Assembly (NCBI GenBank): GCA_005793345.1
Contig: SXSU01000092.1
Span: 167,010 to 231,009, forward strand
Source: Bdellovibrionales bacterium
GTDB lineage: Bacteria; Bdellovibrionota; Bdellovibrionia; Bdellovibrionales; Bdellovibrionaceae
Length of the DNA: 64,000 bases
Direction: 5' to 3'
Under the pieces are notes generated by a model. The model was not told where the DNA came from, searched no databases, and was given only the letters and a program-made list of their open reading frames with translations. Positions 56,212 through 64,000 of this stretch are shown here, in pieces. Numbering within the stretch: position 1 is the stretch's first letter; every line of letters begins with the position of its first letter. Position numbers and translations under genes: made by a program.

Positions 56212-56826
56212 TTAGAACTGAGATTTAATTTTATTATATCCAATAGTGATGAGTAAACGCAGAGCTTCGGCCTCTGTACTTAAATTACAGAGATTTTTTA
56301 CCTCTTGAATCATGGCCCAGCTCTTCATGTCTAGTTGAGTCTTTAGTTGGTCTTCTGCAGGAGAAGTAACTAAAGCATTTGTAAAATTATTTTGAGTTGC
56401 AGGTAATGTTGAAGAAGTTTGAGGGATAATATTTGCTGAAATTGGATTTGTTGCAATTGGATTTGTTGCAACTGGATTTGTTGCAACTGGATTTGTTGCA
56501 ACTGCATTAAAAGTTTGAGAGGGAGCGCTTTGTTGTTTTGCTGGTGTTTGTGATTGTTGTTTTTGTTGATTTAATTTAGCTGCTTTTTCATCTTCAAAGT
56601 CACCCATCATATTGGCTAAGTTTTTTAACTCCGATTTGAATGTCTGCATATGATTTCGATTTAGATAATCATCACCATACATTTGGGCTTTGGTGTACAA
56701 TGAAATTAGCATTTCAGTAGACTTCGCAAGTTCTTGAATCTGCGGAGGTTGATTACGTAGCCAATTGTAAGCTTGAATCAATGTTTCCTTTGAATAAGCT
56801 TGAGGTGGTAGATGATTGTAAGACAT
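56212..56826 (-). CDS. VATNP-repeat protein of unknown function
   Basis: An unrecognised 204-residue cytoplasmic-looking protein. ATG 56826 is preferred to the upstream 56859 start because AAGG precedes it and the region before is unlike protein. Helical N-domain (residues 1-85), Gln-rich linker, then four nearly identical 15-bp units (56441-56500) coding for VATNP/IATNP, and a C-terminal helix. The last part, EVKNLCNLSTEAEALRLLITIGYNKI, has a helix-turn-helix look of the ribbon or Arc type. Follows the sigma-54 regulator by about 120 bp on the same strand. Confidence 0.65.
   Translation of the reverse strand: MSYNHLPPQAYSKETLIQAYNWLRNQPPQIQELAKSTEMLISLYTKAQMYGDDYLNRNHMQTFKSELKNLANMMGDFEDEKAAKLNQQKQQSQTPAKQQSAPSQTFNAVATNPVATNPVATNPIATNPISANIIPQTSSTLPATQNNFTNALVTSPAEDQLKTQLDMKSWAMIQEVKNLCNLSTEAEALRLLITIGYNKIKSQF
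56441..56500 (-). repeat. Four tandem 15-bp units coding VATNP
   Basis: Units at 56441, 56456, 56471 and 56486 differ only by one base (ATTGG or ACTGG, then ATTTGTTGCA). They code for (V/I)ATNP repeats in frame. Copy number changes would add or remove five residues without frameshift. Confidence 0.8.
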
Positions 56827-56945
56827 AAGGAGCCTTATTAAACTAAAGTAAGAACTCACTACAACTTAAAAAATGAGTTCTAACCCTGATGCGTAACGCG
56901 TTAGATTCTAAACAATTGAGGATGATTTCCAGACTGAGTCAAAGT

Positions 56946-58502
56946 CTATTGAATGGAGTAATCTTTCGCGTTAATTCCATATTTTTCAATTTTTCTTAAT
57001 AAAGTTTTTTTAGGTATATTTGCATGAAGTGCTGTTTGATTAATCTTTCCTTTAAATTGCTTAAGAGCTTTTATAATAAACTCTTTCTCAAAAAGTTCTT
57101 TTTGAAGATTAAAGTCTAATGGAGCACCGTCAACAGACACAGAAGATAAAACTTCAACAGGATTGTGATCATTATTATTATTATTATCATGATCAAATAA
57201 TAAATTATCTTCGTTATCTAAATCTGAAAAGTCATCTGTATCATCTAAGTCATTGTGATTAAAAATTGCAGAAGATTTATTATTTGAGCTGTGATGTTCT
57301 TCATTTACATTTAGTAAACTTATACCAAGGTTATTCAAAATAGATTCGGGTAATGATCTTAAAGTTATCAAATTAGAGTTTTCCATTATAAATGCATGTT
57401 CAATTACATTTTCAAGTTCCCGAATATTACCTGGCCAATCATATTTTTTTAATGCCTGCAAGCATTCAGGAGTAATCCCACTAATTCTTTTACAGTGAGC
57501 CTGATTAAATTTTTTGATGAATAAATGAATCATGGTTTCAATATCATCTCTACGCTCTGAAAGTTGTGGTAAAAATATTGGAATCACATTTAATCTATAA
57601 AATAAATCTTCTCTAAAGGTACCAGCTTTAATCATATCTTCTAAGGGACGATTAGTGGCCGCAATAATTCTAACATTGGTTTGAATTTCACGCAATGAAC
57701 CTACAGGAGAAAATGCTTTTTCTTGAAGAACACGTAAAAGTTTTACCTGCATATGTTGTGGCAGATCGCCAACTTCATCTAAAAATAAAGTTCCACCTTC
57801 AGCATACTGAAATTTTCCGATTTTTCTTTGATCAGCACCAGTAAAGGAACCTTTTTCGTGTCCAAAAAACTCTGATTCAAATAAATTTTCAGGAATCGCA
57901 GAGCAGTTTACTGCAACAAATTTTTCTTCTTTGCGAGCAGAGTTAAAGTGAATTGCTCTTGCTACTAATTCTTTTCCAGTTCCTGAAGCTCCTCGAATTA
58001 ATACTGGGGTATCAACTTTTGAAAGTCTAAAAATAATATTAAAGACTTTTTGCATTTGAGCATTGTTTCCAATTATTTTTCGACCAGAATCCATCATAAC
58101 AGGTGAGGAAGCAGCAATACTAGAAATTAAACGATGAGCTTCAATGGCTTTATCAAGTAATTCAATTAATAGATCTGGTTGAATTGGTTTTGATAAATAA
58201 TTATAAGCTCCCTCTTTAACCGCCAGTACAGCATGATCAATCGTAGCATAGGCGGTCAACATCATTACTATAATGCCGGGTTGATATTCTTTTATTTTTC
58301 TTAAAGTTTCAATACCATTTAGACGAGGCATATCTACATCTAAAATTACAATATCATATTCAGTAGATTTTATTTTTTCGAAAGCATCTAAGCCATCAAA
58401 AGCTTCATCAACATCAAATTTGTTTGAAGTTGAATTTATGAGTATACTCTTTATCGAGATTCTAAGTCCTGCATCGTCATCAACAACAAGTACTTTTAAC
58501 AT
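56946..58502 (-). CDS. Sigma-54-dependent response regulator (NtrC family)
   Basis: A 518-residue regulator. Receiver domain with Asp55 (DIVILDVDMPRLNG) and Lys in YNYLSKPIQP; AAA+ domain with Walker A GASGTGKELVARAI and Walker B TLFLDEVGDLP; sigma-54 loop is GSFTGA instead of GAFTGA, Phe kept. A long Asp/Asn-rich acidic linker (residues about 425-465) precedes the C-terminal Fis-like helix-turn-helix (GKINQTALHANIPKKTLLRKIEKY). It would activate sigma-54 promoters once phosphorylated by the CHASE2 kinase upstream. GAGGG ribosome site. Confidence 0.93.
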   Translation of the reverse strand: MLKVLVVDDDAGLRISIKSILINSTSNKFDVDEAFDGLDAFEKIKSTEYDIVILDVDMPRLNGIETLRKIKEYQPGIIVMMLTAYATIDHAVLAVKEGAYNYLSKPIQPDLLIELLDKAIEAHRLISSIAASSPVMMDSGRKIIGNNAQMQKVFNIIFRLSKVDTPVLIRGASGTGKELVARAIHFNSARKEEKFVAVNCSAIPENLFESEFFGHEKGSFTGADQRKIGKFQYAEGGTLFLDEVGDLPQHMQVKLLRVLQEKAFSPVGSLREIQTNVRIIAATNRPLEDMIKAGTFREDLFYRLNVIPIFLPQLSERRDDIETMIHLFIKKFNQAHCKRISGITPECLQALKKYDWPGNIRELENVIEHAFIMENSNLITLRSLPESILNNLGISLLNVNEEHHSSNNKSSAIFNHNDLDDTDDFSDLDNEDNLLFDHDNNNNNDHNPVEVLSSVSVDGAPLDFNLQKELFEKEFIIKALKQFKGKINQTALHANIPKKTLLRKIEKYGINAKDYSIQ

Positions 58503-58625
58503 AAAACCCTCTGGTTAAGTTTTTCTGCTTTTGAATTACTCAATTGTAGCAAAAAACTCAAGTTATTACTTTTTAGTTTTAAATTAAATTTTTCTTATTT
58601 GTAATTACTTAATTACAATTATTTT

Positions 58626-60524
58626 CTAAGAGGCTCCATCTAGAGGTAAAATCACTCGAAAAACTGTACCCGTTTGCCCTGTACTTTCTACATCTATTGT
58701 GCCTTTATGGAGTTCAATAAAATATTTTGCGAGATATAATCCAAGGCCAGAACCTTTTATTTGTGAGGACTTAGCGTTTTTACTTCTATAAAATTTCATA
58801 AAAATACTAGAGAGTTCTTCTTCAGGTATTCCTATTCCTTGATCTGCAACTTTAACCACGACACTACCTTCAAGTTCTTCACTTGATATAGTAACTTCAG
58901 AATTTTCAGGACTATACTTAACTGCATTTTCTATTAAATTAGAAAGTACCTGGCGAATTAGCTCTGGATCAATACGAATACTAAAAAGAGGTTCAAGATT
59001 TTTTTTAAATTTTATTTTCTTTTGGTAGGTTAAAAATTCATACTTTTTTAGAACTTCTTCAATTAATGCATTTATATCTTTACTTTTAATATTGAGTTTA
59101 ACTCCATGACTTTCAATTCTACTAAAATTTAAGATAGAACTAATAAAATTTAATAACTCATCACTAGATTGTTGAATTGTTTTAACAGCATCTTGTTGAT
59201 CATCTGTTAATACCGACTTTTTATCTCTTGAGATAACTTCTGCCATGCCTTGAATTCGCGCTAAAGGTGTTTTTAAGTCATGTGACATCATACTAATAAA
59301 ATTATTTTTTAGTTCTTCAACTTGAGTTAAAAGTTTATTTTTTTCATAAAGCTCCCAACTTCTTCGATTCTCGATTATCAATCTATAAGGTATAAAAAAG
59401 TAATAGCTGATAAAAATTGTGAGCAGGGGGTGAGCCATATCAACCCAATAATTAAAGGGATAAAATAAAATAAAACTTAAAATAGTAAAAATTCCAAAAT
59501 TAATACCTAAAATAAATAAACCTTTAATGGGGCTCATAGCGAGAACCACATATATAGTAATCAGTGAGATTATAAATGAAAATAAAATATTAACAAAATT
59601 TGGAATTTGAATAGGTGAAGAATTCTTTATTAACGTATCTAGCATATTTGCGTGTGCTTCTACAGCCGTCATAGCATTAATCTCTCGAGAATAGGGAGTC
59701 ATAATGTAATCTTTTGGGTTTGTCCCAAGATCGACTCCTATAAAAATGATTTTATTTTTAAATCGATTTGGTTGAAATTTCTGATCATAAATTTGAGAAA
59801 AACTCCAACGCGGATAGGATTTGCTGGGGTGAAAATCAATATAGGTTTGTAAAGTATCAAAAAAGTCAAAGCTACCCTTAATACTTTGCGGTGTGATATC
59901 TTTATTAAGTGCCAATGAAGCCAATTGTAAATGCAATAAAATTTGATCTTGATAAGTTAAGATCATACGACGAGTAACCCCATCTTTAGCCAATAAAGTT
60001 GAATCTGAAGTGAGAGGTCCCCCTACGACTTTTATTGGTTTAAGCTCATCTGTAAAGTCAATAGAGCCTTCTTCACCCTTGAGGGACATTGACTTGCTAA
60101 CATGAAAAAAGTTTTTAAATTTAATTGCGGTATTAACAAATTCAATTTTTTCTTTGGAAGTTCCATCTATTTCTTTAGGATTTAAAACATAAACAACGGC
60201 GAGTGGCTCTTCAGGTAATAATTTATTTAAAAGTTGGATGTGTTGTGCGAATGTAGGTTTGGTTTTTAGTTCTTCAATAGTAGTTGAATCAATAAACACG
60301 GTCTCGATGAATTGAGAGGGATTTGACGTCGGCTTAAGGTCTACCCTCAGATCATACAAATATGACTCAATATAGTCCAATTTAAAATAATGAACAGCAA
60401 AAGAGAGTAAGATTGACAGAAAAAAAGTTATATAAAGTGTTTTAACTTTATTTTTATTTTTTATCTTAAGATTCTTATACTGAAGATTTTTATTAAATAT
60501 TGAAATATCATATTTTGAATCCAT
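58626..60524 (-). CDS. CHASE2-domain sensor histidine kinase
   Basis: A 632-residue inner-membrane kinase. One N-terminal segment (about 30-48), an extracytoplasmic CHASE2 sensor (IESYLYDLRVDLKP through AMTAVEAHANMLDTLI), three further segments (about 312-375), then the HisKA box SHDLKTPLARIQG with phosphoacceptor His, and an ATPase domain with NLIENAVKYSP (N box), DQGIGIP and GSGLGLYLAKYF (G boxes). It should phosphorylate the NtrC-type regulator 123 bp downstream. The ligand is unknown. The 37-residue peptide gene ends 58 bp upstream of its start. Confidence 0.92.
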   Translation of the reverse strand: MDSKYDISIFNKNLQYKNLKIKNKNKVKTLYITFFLSILLSFAVHYFKLDYIESYLYDLRVDLKPTSNPSQFIETVFIDSTTIEELKTKPTFAQHIQLLNKLLPEEPLAVVYVLNPKEIDGTSKEKIEFVNTAIKFKNFFHVSKSMSLKGEEGSIDFTDELKPIKVVGGPLTSDSTLLAKDGVTRRMILTYQDQILLHLQLASLALNKDITPQSIKGSFDFFDTLQTYIDFHPSKSYPRWSFSQIYDQKFQPNRFKNKIIFIGVDLGTNPKDYIMTPYSREINAMTAVEAHANMLDTLIKNSSPIQIPNFVNILFSFIISLITIYVVLAMSPIKGLFILGINFGIFTILSFILFYPFNYWVDMAHPLLTIFISYYFFIPYRLIIENRRSWELYEKNKLLTQVEELKNNFISMMSHDLKTPLARIQGMAEVISRDKKSVLTDDQQDAVKTIQQSSDELLNFISSILNFSRIESHGVKLNIKSKDINALIEEVLKKYEFLTYQKKIKFKKNLEPLFSIRIDPELIRQVLSNLIENAVKYSPENSEVTISSEELEGSVVVKVADQGIGIPEEELSSIFMKFYRSKNAKSSQIKGSGLGLYLAKYFIELHKGTIDVESTGQTGTVFRVILPLDGAS

Positions 60525-60581
60525 GCTTCAAAATTTTAGTTATTAATAGTCTAAAGACAAGTTCATTATTTTAAGTTATGT

Positions 60582-60695
60582 TCAATGATCAGGAGTGTTA
60601 CCGGTTGGAATACAGCTTAAGCCCGTATCTGAAGTTTTAACTAATTTTTTATTTGGCTTTTGAGGTTTTGGTTTTGCGATTTTAATGTGTGACAT
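60582..60695 (-). CDS. 37-residue Lys/Pro-rich peptide, candidate RiPP precursor
   Basis: A small ORF missed by length filters. ATG lies one base after the stop of the radical SAM gene, with AAAGGAT 5 nt upstream. The N-terminal 20 residues are basic and Pro-rich (MSHIKIAKPKPQKPNKK), the C-terminal 17 (TSDTGLSCIPTGNTPDH) contain the single Cys28 plus Thr, Ser, Asp and Asn. The layout of leader and short core next to a SPASM enzyme is that of sactipeptide or ranthipeptide precursors, where Cys sulfur is linked to another residue. This assignment is inference; no known family recognised. Confidence 0.6.
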   Translation of the reverse strand: MSHIKIAKPKPQKPNKKLVKTSDTGLSCIPTGNTPDH

Positions 60696-60696
60696 A

Positions 60697-62112
60697 TTAA
60701 TCCTTTCTACTAAGTTCGTAAAATAATATTGCATCTTTAATCAAGTTTTGAGTTCTAAGACAGAATTTTTTATCTAATTGCTGACGATTTTGAGAACTTT
60801 CTTGTTTTTGTCTATGTATAAACTCACATCCACCTGAACATAAATTGCGCGCCCAACAACTATGACAATCTAAAGTTAAACTTTTTTTAGATTTTGTAGA
60901 ACTCATATTAACAATATTTTTGCTGGAATGTGAAATATTATTTAAATCAATTTTGTAGTTTGAATCCCCAACATACCAAGGGCAACTGTAAAAATTGTTT
61001 CGAGCATCTAGTACGGCTAAGGATTTATTAATTCCACAATAAGAGGTTACTTTAACTTGAGCGTCCAGTTTAGCGAAAAGATGATTAAAGACTCGAATCT
61101 TTAATAACTCTTTTTCCTTTCCAAGTTCCCATGCTAAAAAAGCTACTTGAGATAGTGATTCAGAATACTTTATGCTTGCTTCATCATCTGTTTCAGTGTG
61201 TGAAAAATTAAACTCATACCAGTCTAAATTAAGATTCAATGAATTAAAAAAATTATACGTTTTAAGAACATCAAAATAGTTTTTATCAAAAACTGCAGTT
61301 ACCCCAACGCCAGTAATTCCAGCATTGTTGTTTTTTGCATTTGTAAGTAAACGTAATCCCTCTATGACTTTGACTGTTGTTGATTTATTATCTTTTGATG
61401 GACGACGATGATCATTAATTTCAATTGGCCCATCAAGACTTACATTGATTGATGCTTTCATGTGGTTTAGTACATAGAGTGCCTTTTCGTTTATAATAGT
61501 ACCGTTAGTCGTAATAATAATTTTAAGTTCGATATTTTTAGAATAGCATTTTTCAGATGCATAATCGTAAATTGCTTTAAGGGTTAAAGGATCAAGAAGT
61601 GGTTCGCCTCCCATAAAATTAATATTAAGCGAACTGTTTTCATCAAGTTTATTAATTATAAATTCTATTTGTGGAAAAGTTTTTTCAATACTAATTTTTA
61701 CAATTGGATCGCCAAAAGTTCCATCTCCGCCAGCTGCACAATAAGTGCACTTTAGATTACAGATCTGAGTATTATTAATAACAAGCTTATCAATTTTATC
61801 ATTATACTTATCTAAAGAACTTTTTTTTAAAGGTAAACTTTCTAGAGTTTCGTTTAATACATAATCAGTACTCATGACTTTATCATGATTATTGATTTGA
61901 TTATTCCAATCGGAAATTTCTTCAATTGAAGAGTCAATAATTGATTCTTGATACAGTGTTGAAAGATTAGTTTGGGGTGTACCCATATCGTTTAAGGCTA
62001 TAAAAGCAGTTTCTGAGATTGATGCAACTTCAAGCCGATCTATATGGAAGGCAAGGTAGCCACCTAATTTTGATTTGAAACTAAAAATGTTAAGAAATCT
62101 TGATGGTGTCAT
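60697..62112 (-). CDS. Radical SAM/SPASM peptide-maturase-like enzyme
   Basis: A 471-residue radical SAM enzyme. Cluster I motif C118-x3-C122-x2-C125 (CNLKCTYCAAGGDGTFGDP), GGEP at 168-171 for SAM, and a C-terminal SPASM domain with C359, C377, C416, C419, C425, C429 and C451 for two auxiliary [4Fe-4S] clusters. Residues 1-90 form a separate N-terminal domain that may recognise a leader peptide. The sequence around YCAAGGDGTFG is like maturases that form thioether links (QhpD, SCIFF/ranthipeptide type). A 37-codon peptide gene follows after one base. GGAG ribosome site. Confidence 0.9.
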   Translation of the reverse strand: MTPSRFLNIFSFKSKLGGYLAFHIDRLEVASISETAFIALNDMGTPQTNLSTLYQESIIDSSIEEISDWNNQINNHDKVMSTDYVLNETLESLPLKKSSLDKYNDKIDKLVINNTQICNLKCTYCAAGGDGTFGDPIVKISIEKTFPQIEFIINKLDENSSLNINFMGGEPLLDPLTLKAIYDYASEKCYSKNIELKIIITTNGTIINEKALYVLNHMKASINVSLDGPIEINDHRRPSKDNKSTTVKVIEGLRLLTNAKNNNAGITGVGVTAVFDKNYFDVLKTYNFFNSLNLNLDWYEFNFSHTETDDEASIKYSESLSQVAFLAWELGKEKELLKIRVFNHLFAKLDAQVKVTSYCGINKSLAVLDARNNFYSCPWYVGDSNYKIDLNNISHSSKNIVNMSSTKSKKSLTLDCHSCWARNLCSGGCEFIHRQKQESSQNRQQLDKKFCLRTQNLIKDAILFYELSRKD

Positions 62113-62196
62113 TTGCGCTCCATAATTTTATGTATGCAAAAAATCGACCATCAAATTTTTTATAAAAACTTCATCAAGTTAGTCACTTTATGACTA

Positions 62197-62391
62197 TTAT
62201 TTTTTACCCAAGTTACAAGTGTTTATTCCCAACATTGCGTATGGAGGGCACCAACCAACAAGTCCAGTGGCTAATGGGATTAAGCCAAGCAAAAACCACA
62301 TATTTGTAGGTCCCCAAAAAGCTAATGAGGTCAAAAATATACCAAGAACGACTCGAATGATTCTTTCTACTTTGTGAATGTTTTGTTTCAT
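62197..62391 (-). CDS. YgaP-like (DUF2892) inner membrane protein
   Basis: A 64-residue protein with ATG 62391 chosen over an upstream GTG at 62400 because GGAG lies 8 nt before it. HKVERIIRVVLGIFLTSLAF and a second segment NMWFLLGLIPLATGLVGWCPPYAMLGINTC make two membrane helices ending in the WCPPYAMLGINTC signature of DUF2892. The family often joins rhodanese domains; role unknown. It is 84 bp upstream of the radical SAM gene on the same strand. Confidence 0.85.
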   Translation of the reverse strand: MKQNIHKVERIIRVVLGIFLTSLAFWGPTNMWFLLGLIPLATGLVGWCPPYAMLGINTCNLGKK

Positions 62392-62706
62392 AAATGACAC
62401 TCCATATTGAAAATTAAATTTGATTTGACCATGAGATCAATTTTTTATGAAGCAATGGTTCTAATTACTTCTTAAAAATGATTCCAGCATTGGAATACGA
62501 GGATGTAAATCAAAATTTAAAATATTTAATACAATTAATAAATTAACATATTGAAAAGTAACATAAAATTTTAGATTAAATGAAAAAATCATATCTCGTC
62601 TCTAGTAGTGAGTTTTGAAAAAGTATTTAAAGTAAAAAATCACATTTCATTAAATAATTCTTGCCATTTGCAATGTCCTTTTGTACTTAATGTGCTTCTT
62701 TAATTT

Positions 62707-63864
62707 TTAATTCATATTGGTCGCGTAGCTCAGCTGGATAGAGCAACTGCCTTCTAAGCAGTAGGTCGCACGTTCGAGTCGTGCCGCGATCACCATCCTT
62801 GCAGATAAGCAATTTTTGACCTCCAATTTCGATTTTTTAAATAGATTTCCATAAGTTCCAGATGAATGCACCTTTGCATGGTTCCCCGATTCCATAAGAA
62901 ACGATCCAGAGGGACATTCATCACCATTGGCTTTCGAAAAATAATACATATCAATAACCCCAGGTCCAACTCGCATTTCCTTAATCAAGCGCCTAACAGC
63001 CCTTTTTTGTTGGATCATATTCAATTTGCCCCAACCTTTTGAAACCATTTGAACCCGTTTTTCAAGATCAGCCCTAACATCATCCAGTGAAATAACATTT
63101 GATGTCGATTCCTCCATCGCTGATATCTCAAGTTTAAGTTGAGCTTTCTTTTTTCCAAGAGATTCGATTTTTTCAAACAAAAAAAGTGAAGTTTCAGATT
63201 CAGGGTCAGCTTTGTTATGAAATTTAAAAGCTTGCTCCAGTTCCAGCTCAGTATCTTTGAGTTCCTTTACCAATCTTTGTTTTGCCAGTCCTATATTTTT
63301 TTGTGAGCTTTCATCTTGTTGAAGAATTCTAGAAGCTACTTCATTTAAATAGTTTCCATCTTTTAAAACATGTACAATATGATTCGAAACAGCTTGTTCT
63401 ATCTCATCTGCCTTTATTCTTTTAACTGAGCAAGTTATTTCATCACCCTTAGAAATGGCGTGAGTATAATACCTATGTATTTGCTTTTCACCATGTGCTG
63501 ATTGACCAACCATTGGCCTTCCACATTCTTTACATTTCAATAACCCGGATGCAATAAAAACTCTTTTCTCAGCCCCTTGTAATCTTCGTCTTTCGGAAGC
63601 TTTATTCTCTTCAAGTACTTTTTGTACAGCATTAAAAGTAATAGAATCTACAATTGCAGGCCATGATGCTTTAACAACTTGGTACTGTTGATGCGGTTTT
63701 AAAGTTTTTGGCTCAACATTTTTATTCGCTTTGTTAACTTCTTTCATTCCAGTATAAGCAACATTCTTAAGTAAATCACCTAATGTTTGATGAGTCCAAA
63801 GTCCACGATCGACGATTTTATTTTTTCTATTCTTTTTCGATTTAGGTCTGATGCCAAGTTGTTA
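62707..63864 (-). pseudogene. Decayed serine recombinase, C-terminal part
   Basis: The open frame codes for the C-terminal half of a large serine recombinase: QLGIRPK and YTGMKE near the family's recombinase domain, a zinc-ribbon stretch CKECGRPMVGQSAHG, and a long coiled coil (about 165-225). The Ser-bearing catalytic domain is missing; in the frame further upstream there are stops at 63862-63864 and 63874-63876. The last 26 residues are read from the antisense of tRNA-Arg, so the original end has been lost. It is likely a relic of an integrated element. Confidence 0.75.
62719..62795 (+). tRNA. tRNA-Arg (anticodon TCT)
   Basis: A 77-nt cloverleaf: acceptor arm GGTCGCG / CGCGATC with one G-U, D arm with AGCTGGATA loop, anticodon stem ACTGC / GCAGT with loop CTTCTAA (anticodon TCT at 62753-62755), T arm GCACG / CGTGC around TTCGAGT, discriminator A and encoded CCA. 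The preceding 327-bp gap shows no other gene. Confidence 0.95.
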
Positions 63865-64000
63865 CCAGTTAATTTATTTAGGGTAAAATCAGCCATTTTT
63901 TTCTAATTTATTTTGGGTATAGGCTTTTTTTGTTAGACTAATTTGTGCAACTAAATTAATCAGGATCCGGTTTAAACTTTAACTTGATTCTGAAAGGTTG

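Noticed and set aside
62707..63747. Intact recombinase gene
   Set aside because: Catalytic N-terminal domain absent, in-frame stops upstream, and the C-terminus is antisense tRNA.

Overview
The window is a low-GC (by eye about 30 %), gene-dense piece of a Gram-negative chromosome. The best taxonomic reading is the Bdellovibrionota/Oligoflexia neighbourhood. That rests on two TIGR02147-family regulators, a C-terminal fragment resembling the AgmX/PglI tail domain, many secreted proteins and proteases with no close relatives I recognise, and the PurS/PurQ/short-PurL form of FGAM synthase. This is inference from family distributions, not a phylogeny.

Layout. 1-3.7 kb: tail of a plus-strand gene, then a LolCDE/MacB-like ABC transporter (ATPase and two FtsX-type permeases) on the minus strand. 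3.9-9.2 kb: GT9 heptosyltransferase-like gene overlapping gcvP, a Lys/Ala-rich coiled-coil protein and a small conserved protein. 9.4-12.6 kb: a TIGR02147 regulator and two envelope proteins. 12.8-15.7 kb: a TldD/TldE pair. 15.8-25.3 kb: mostly exported proteins (a secreted nucleotidyltransferase-fold protein, a secreted adenosine-deaminase-like enzyme, a trypsin-like protease followed by a TPR/winged-helix protein). 25.4-28.5 kb: PLD/cardiolipin-synthase-like enzyme, nitrilase, methyltransferase. 29.0-38.8 kb: purine operon purM-purN-X-purB-purC-[hairpin array]-purS-purQ-purL-purF, where X is an unrecognised 438-residue protein. 38.9-48.4 kb: secreted proteins, HAD phosphatase, ATP-grasp-like protein, MFS permease and two convergent metalloproteases. 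48.7-52.4 kb: a Doc-type toxin-antitoxin pair, a second TIGR02147 gene and two exported proteins. 52.7-56.0 kb: ileS-lspA. 56.2-62.4 kb: a minus-strand block with a YgaP-like membrane protein, a radical SAM/SPASM enzyme, a 37-codon peptide gene, a CHASE2 histidine kinase, a sigma-54 response regulator and a VATNP-repeat protein. 62.7-64 kb: tRNA-Arg(TCT), into which the tail of a decayed serine recombinase reads in antisense.

Two things stand out. First, a radical SAM/SPASM maturase is followed one nucleotide later by a 37-residue Lys/Pro-rich peptide gene with a single Cys and its own Shine-Dalgarno. This is a candidate RiPP cassette and lies directly upstream of a two-component system. Second, a family of composite hairpin elements (long hairpin A, short GC-rich hairpin B, sometimes AT-rich hairpin C) occurs at about a dozen intergenic loci in both orientations, twice as triple tandem arrays around the purine genes, and once supplies the stop codon of purC. 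No transposase or RAYT-type mobiliser for it is visible here.
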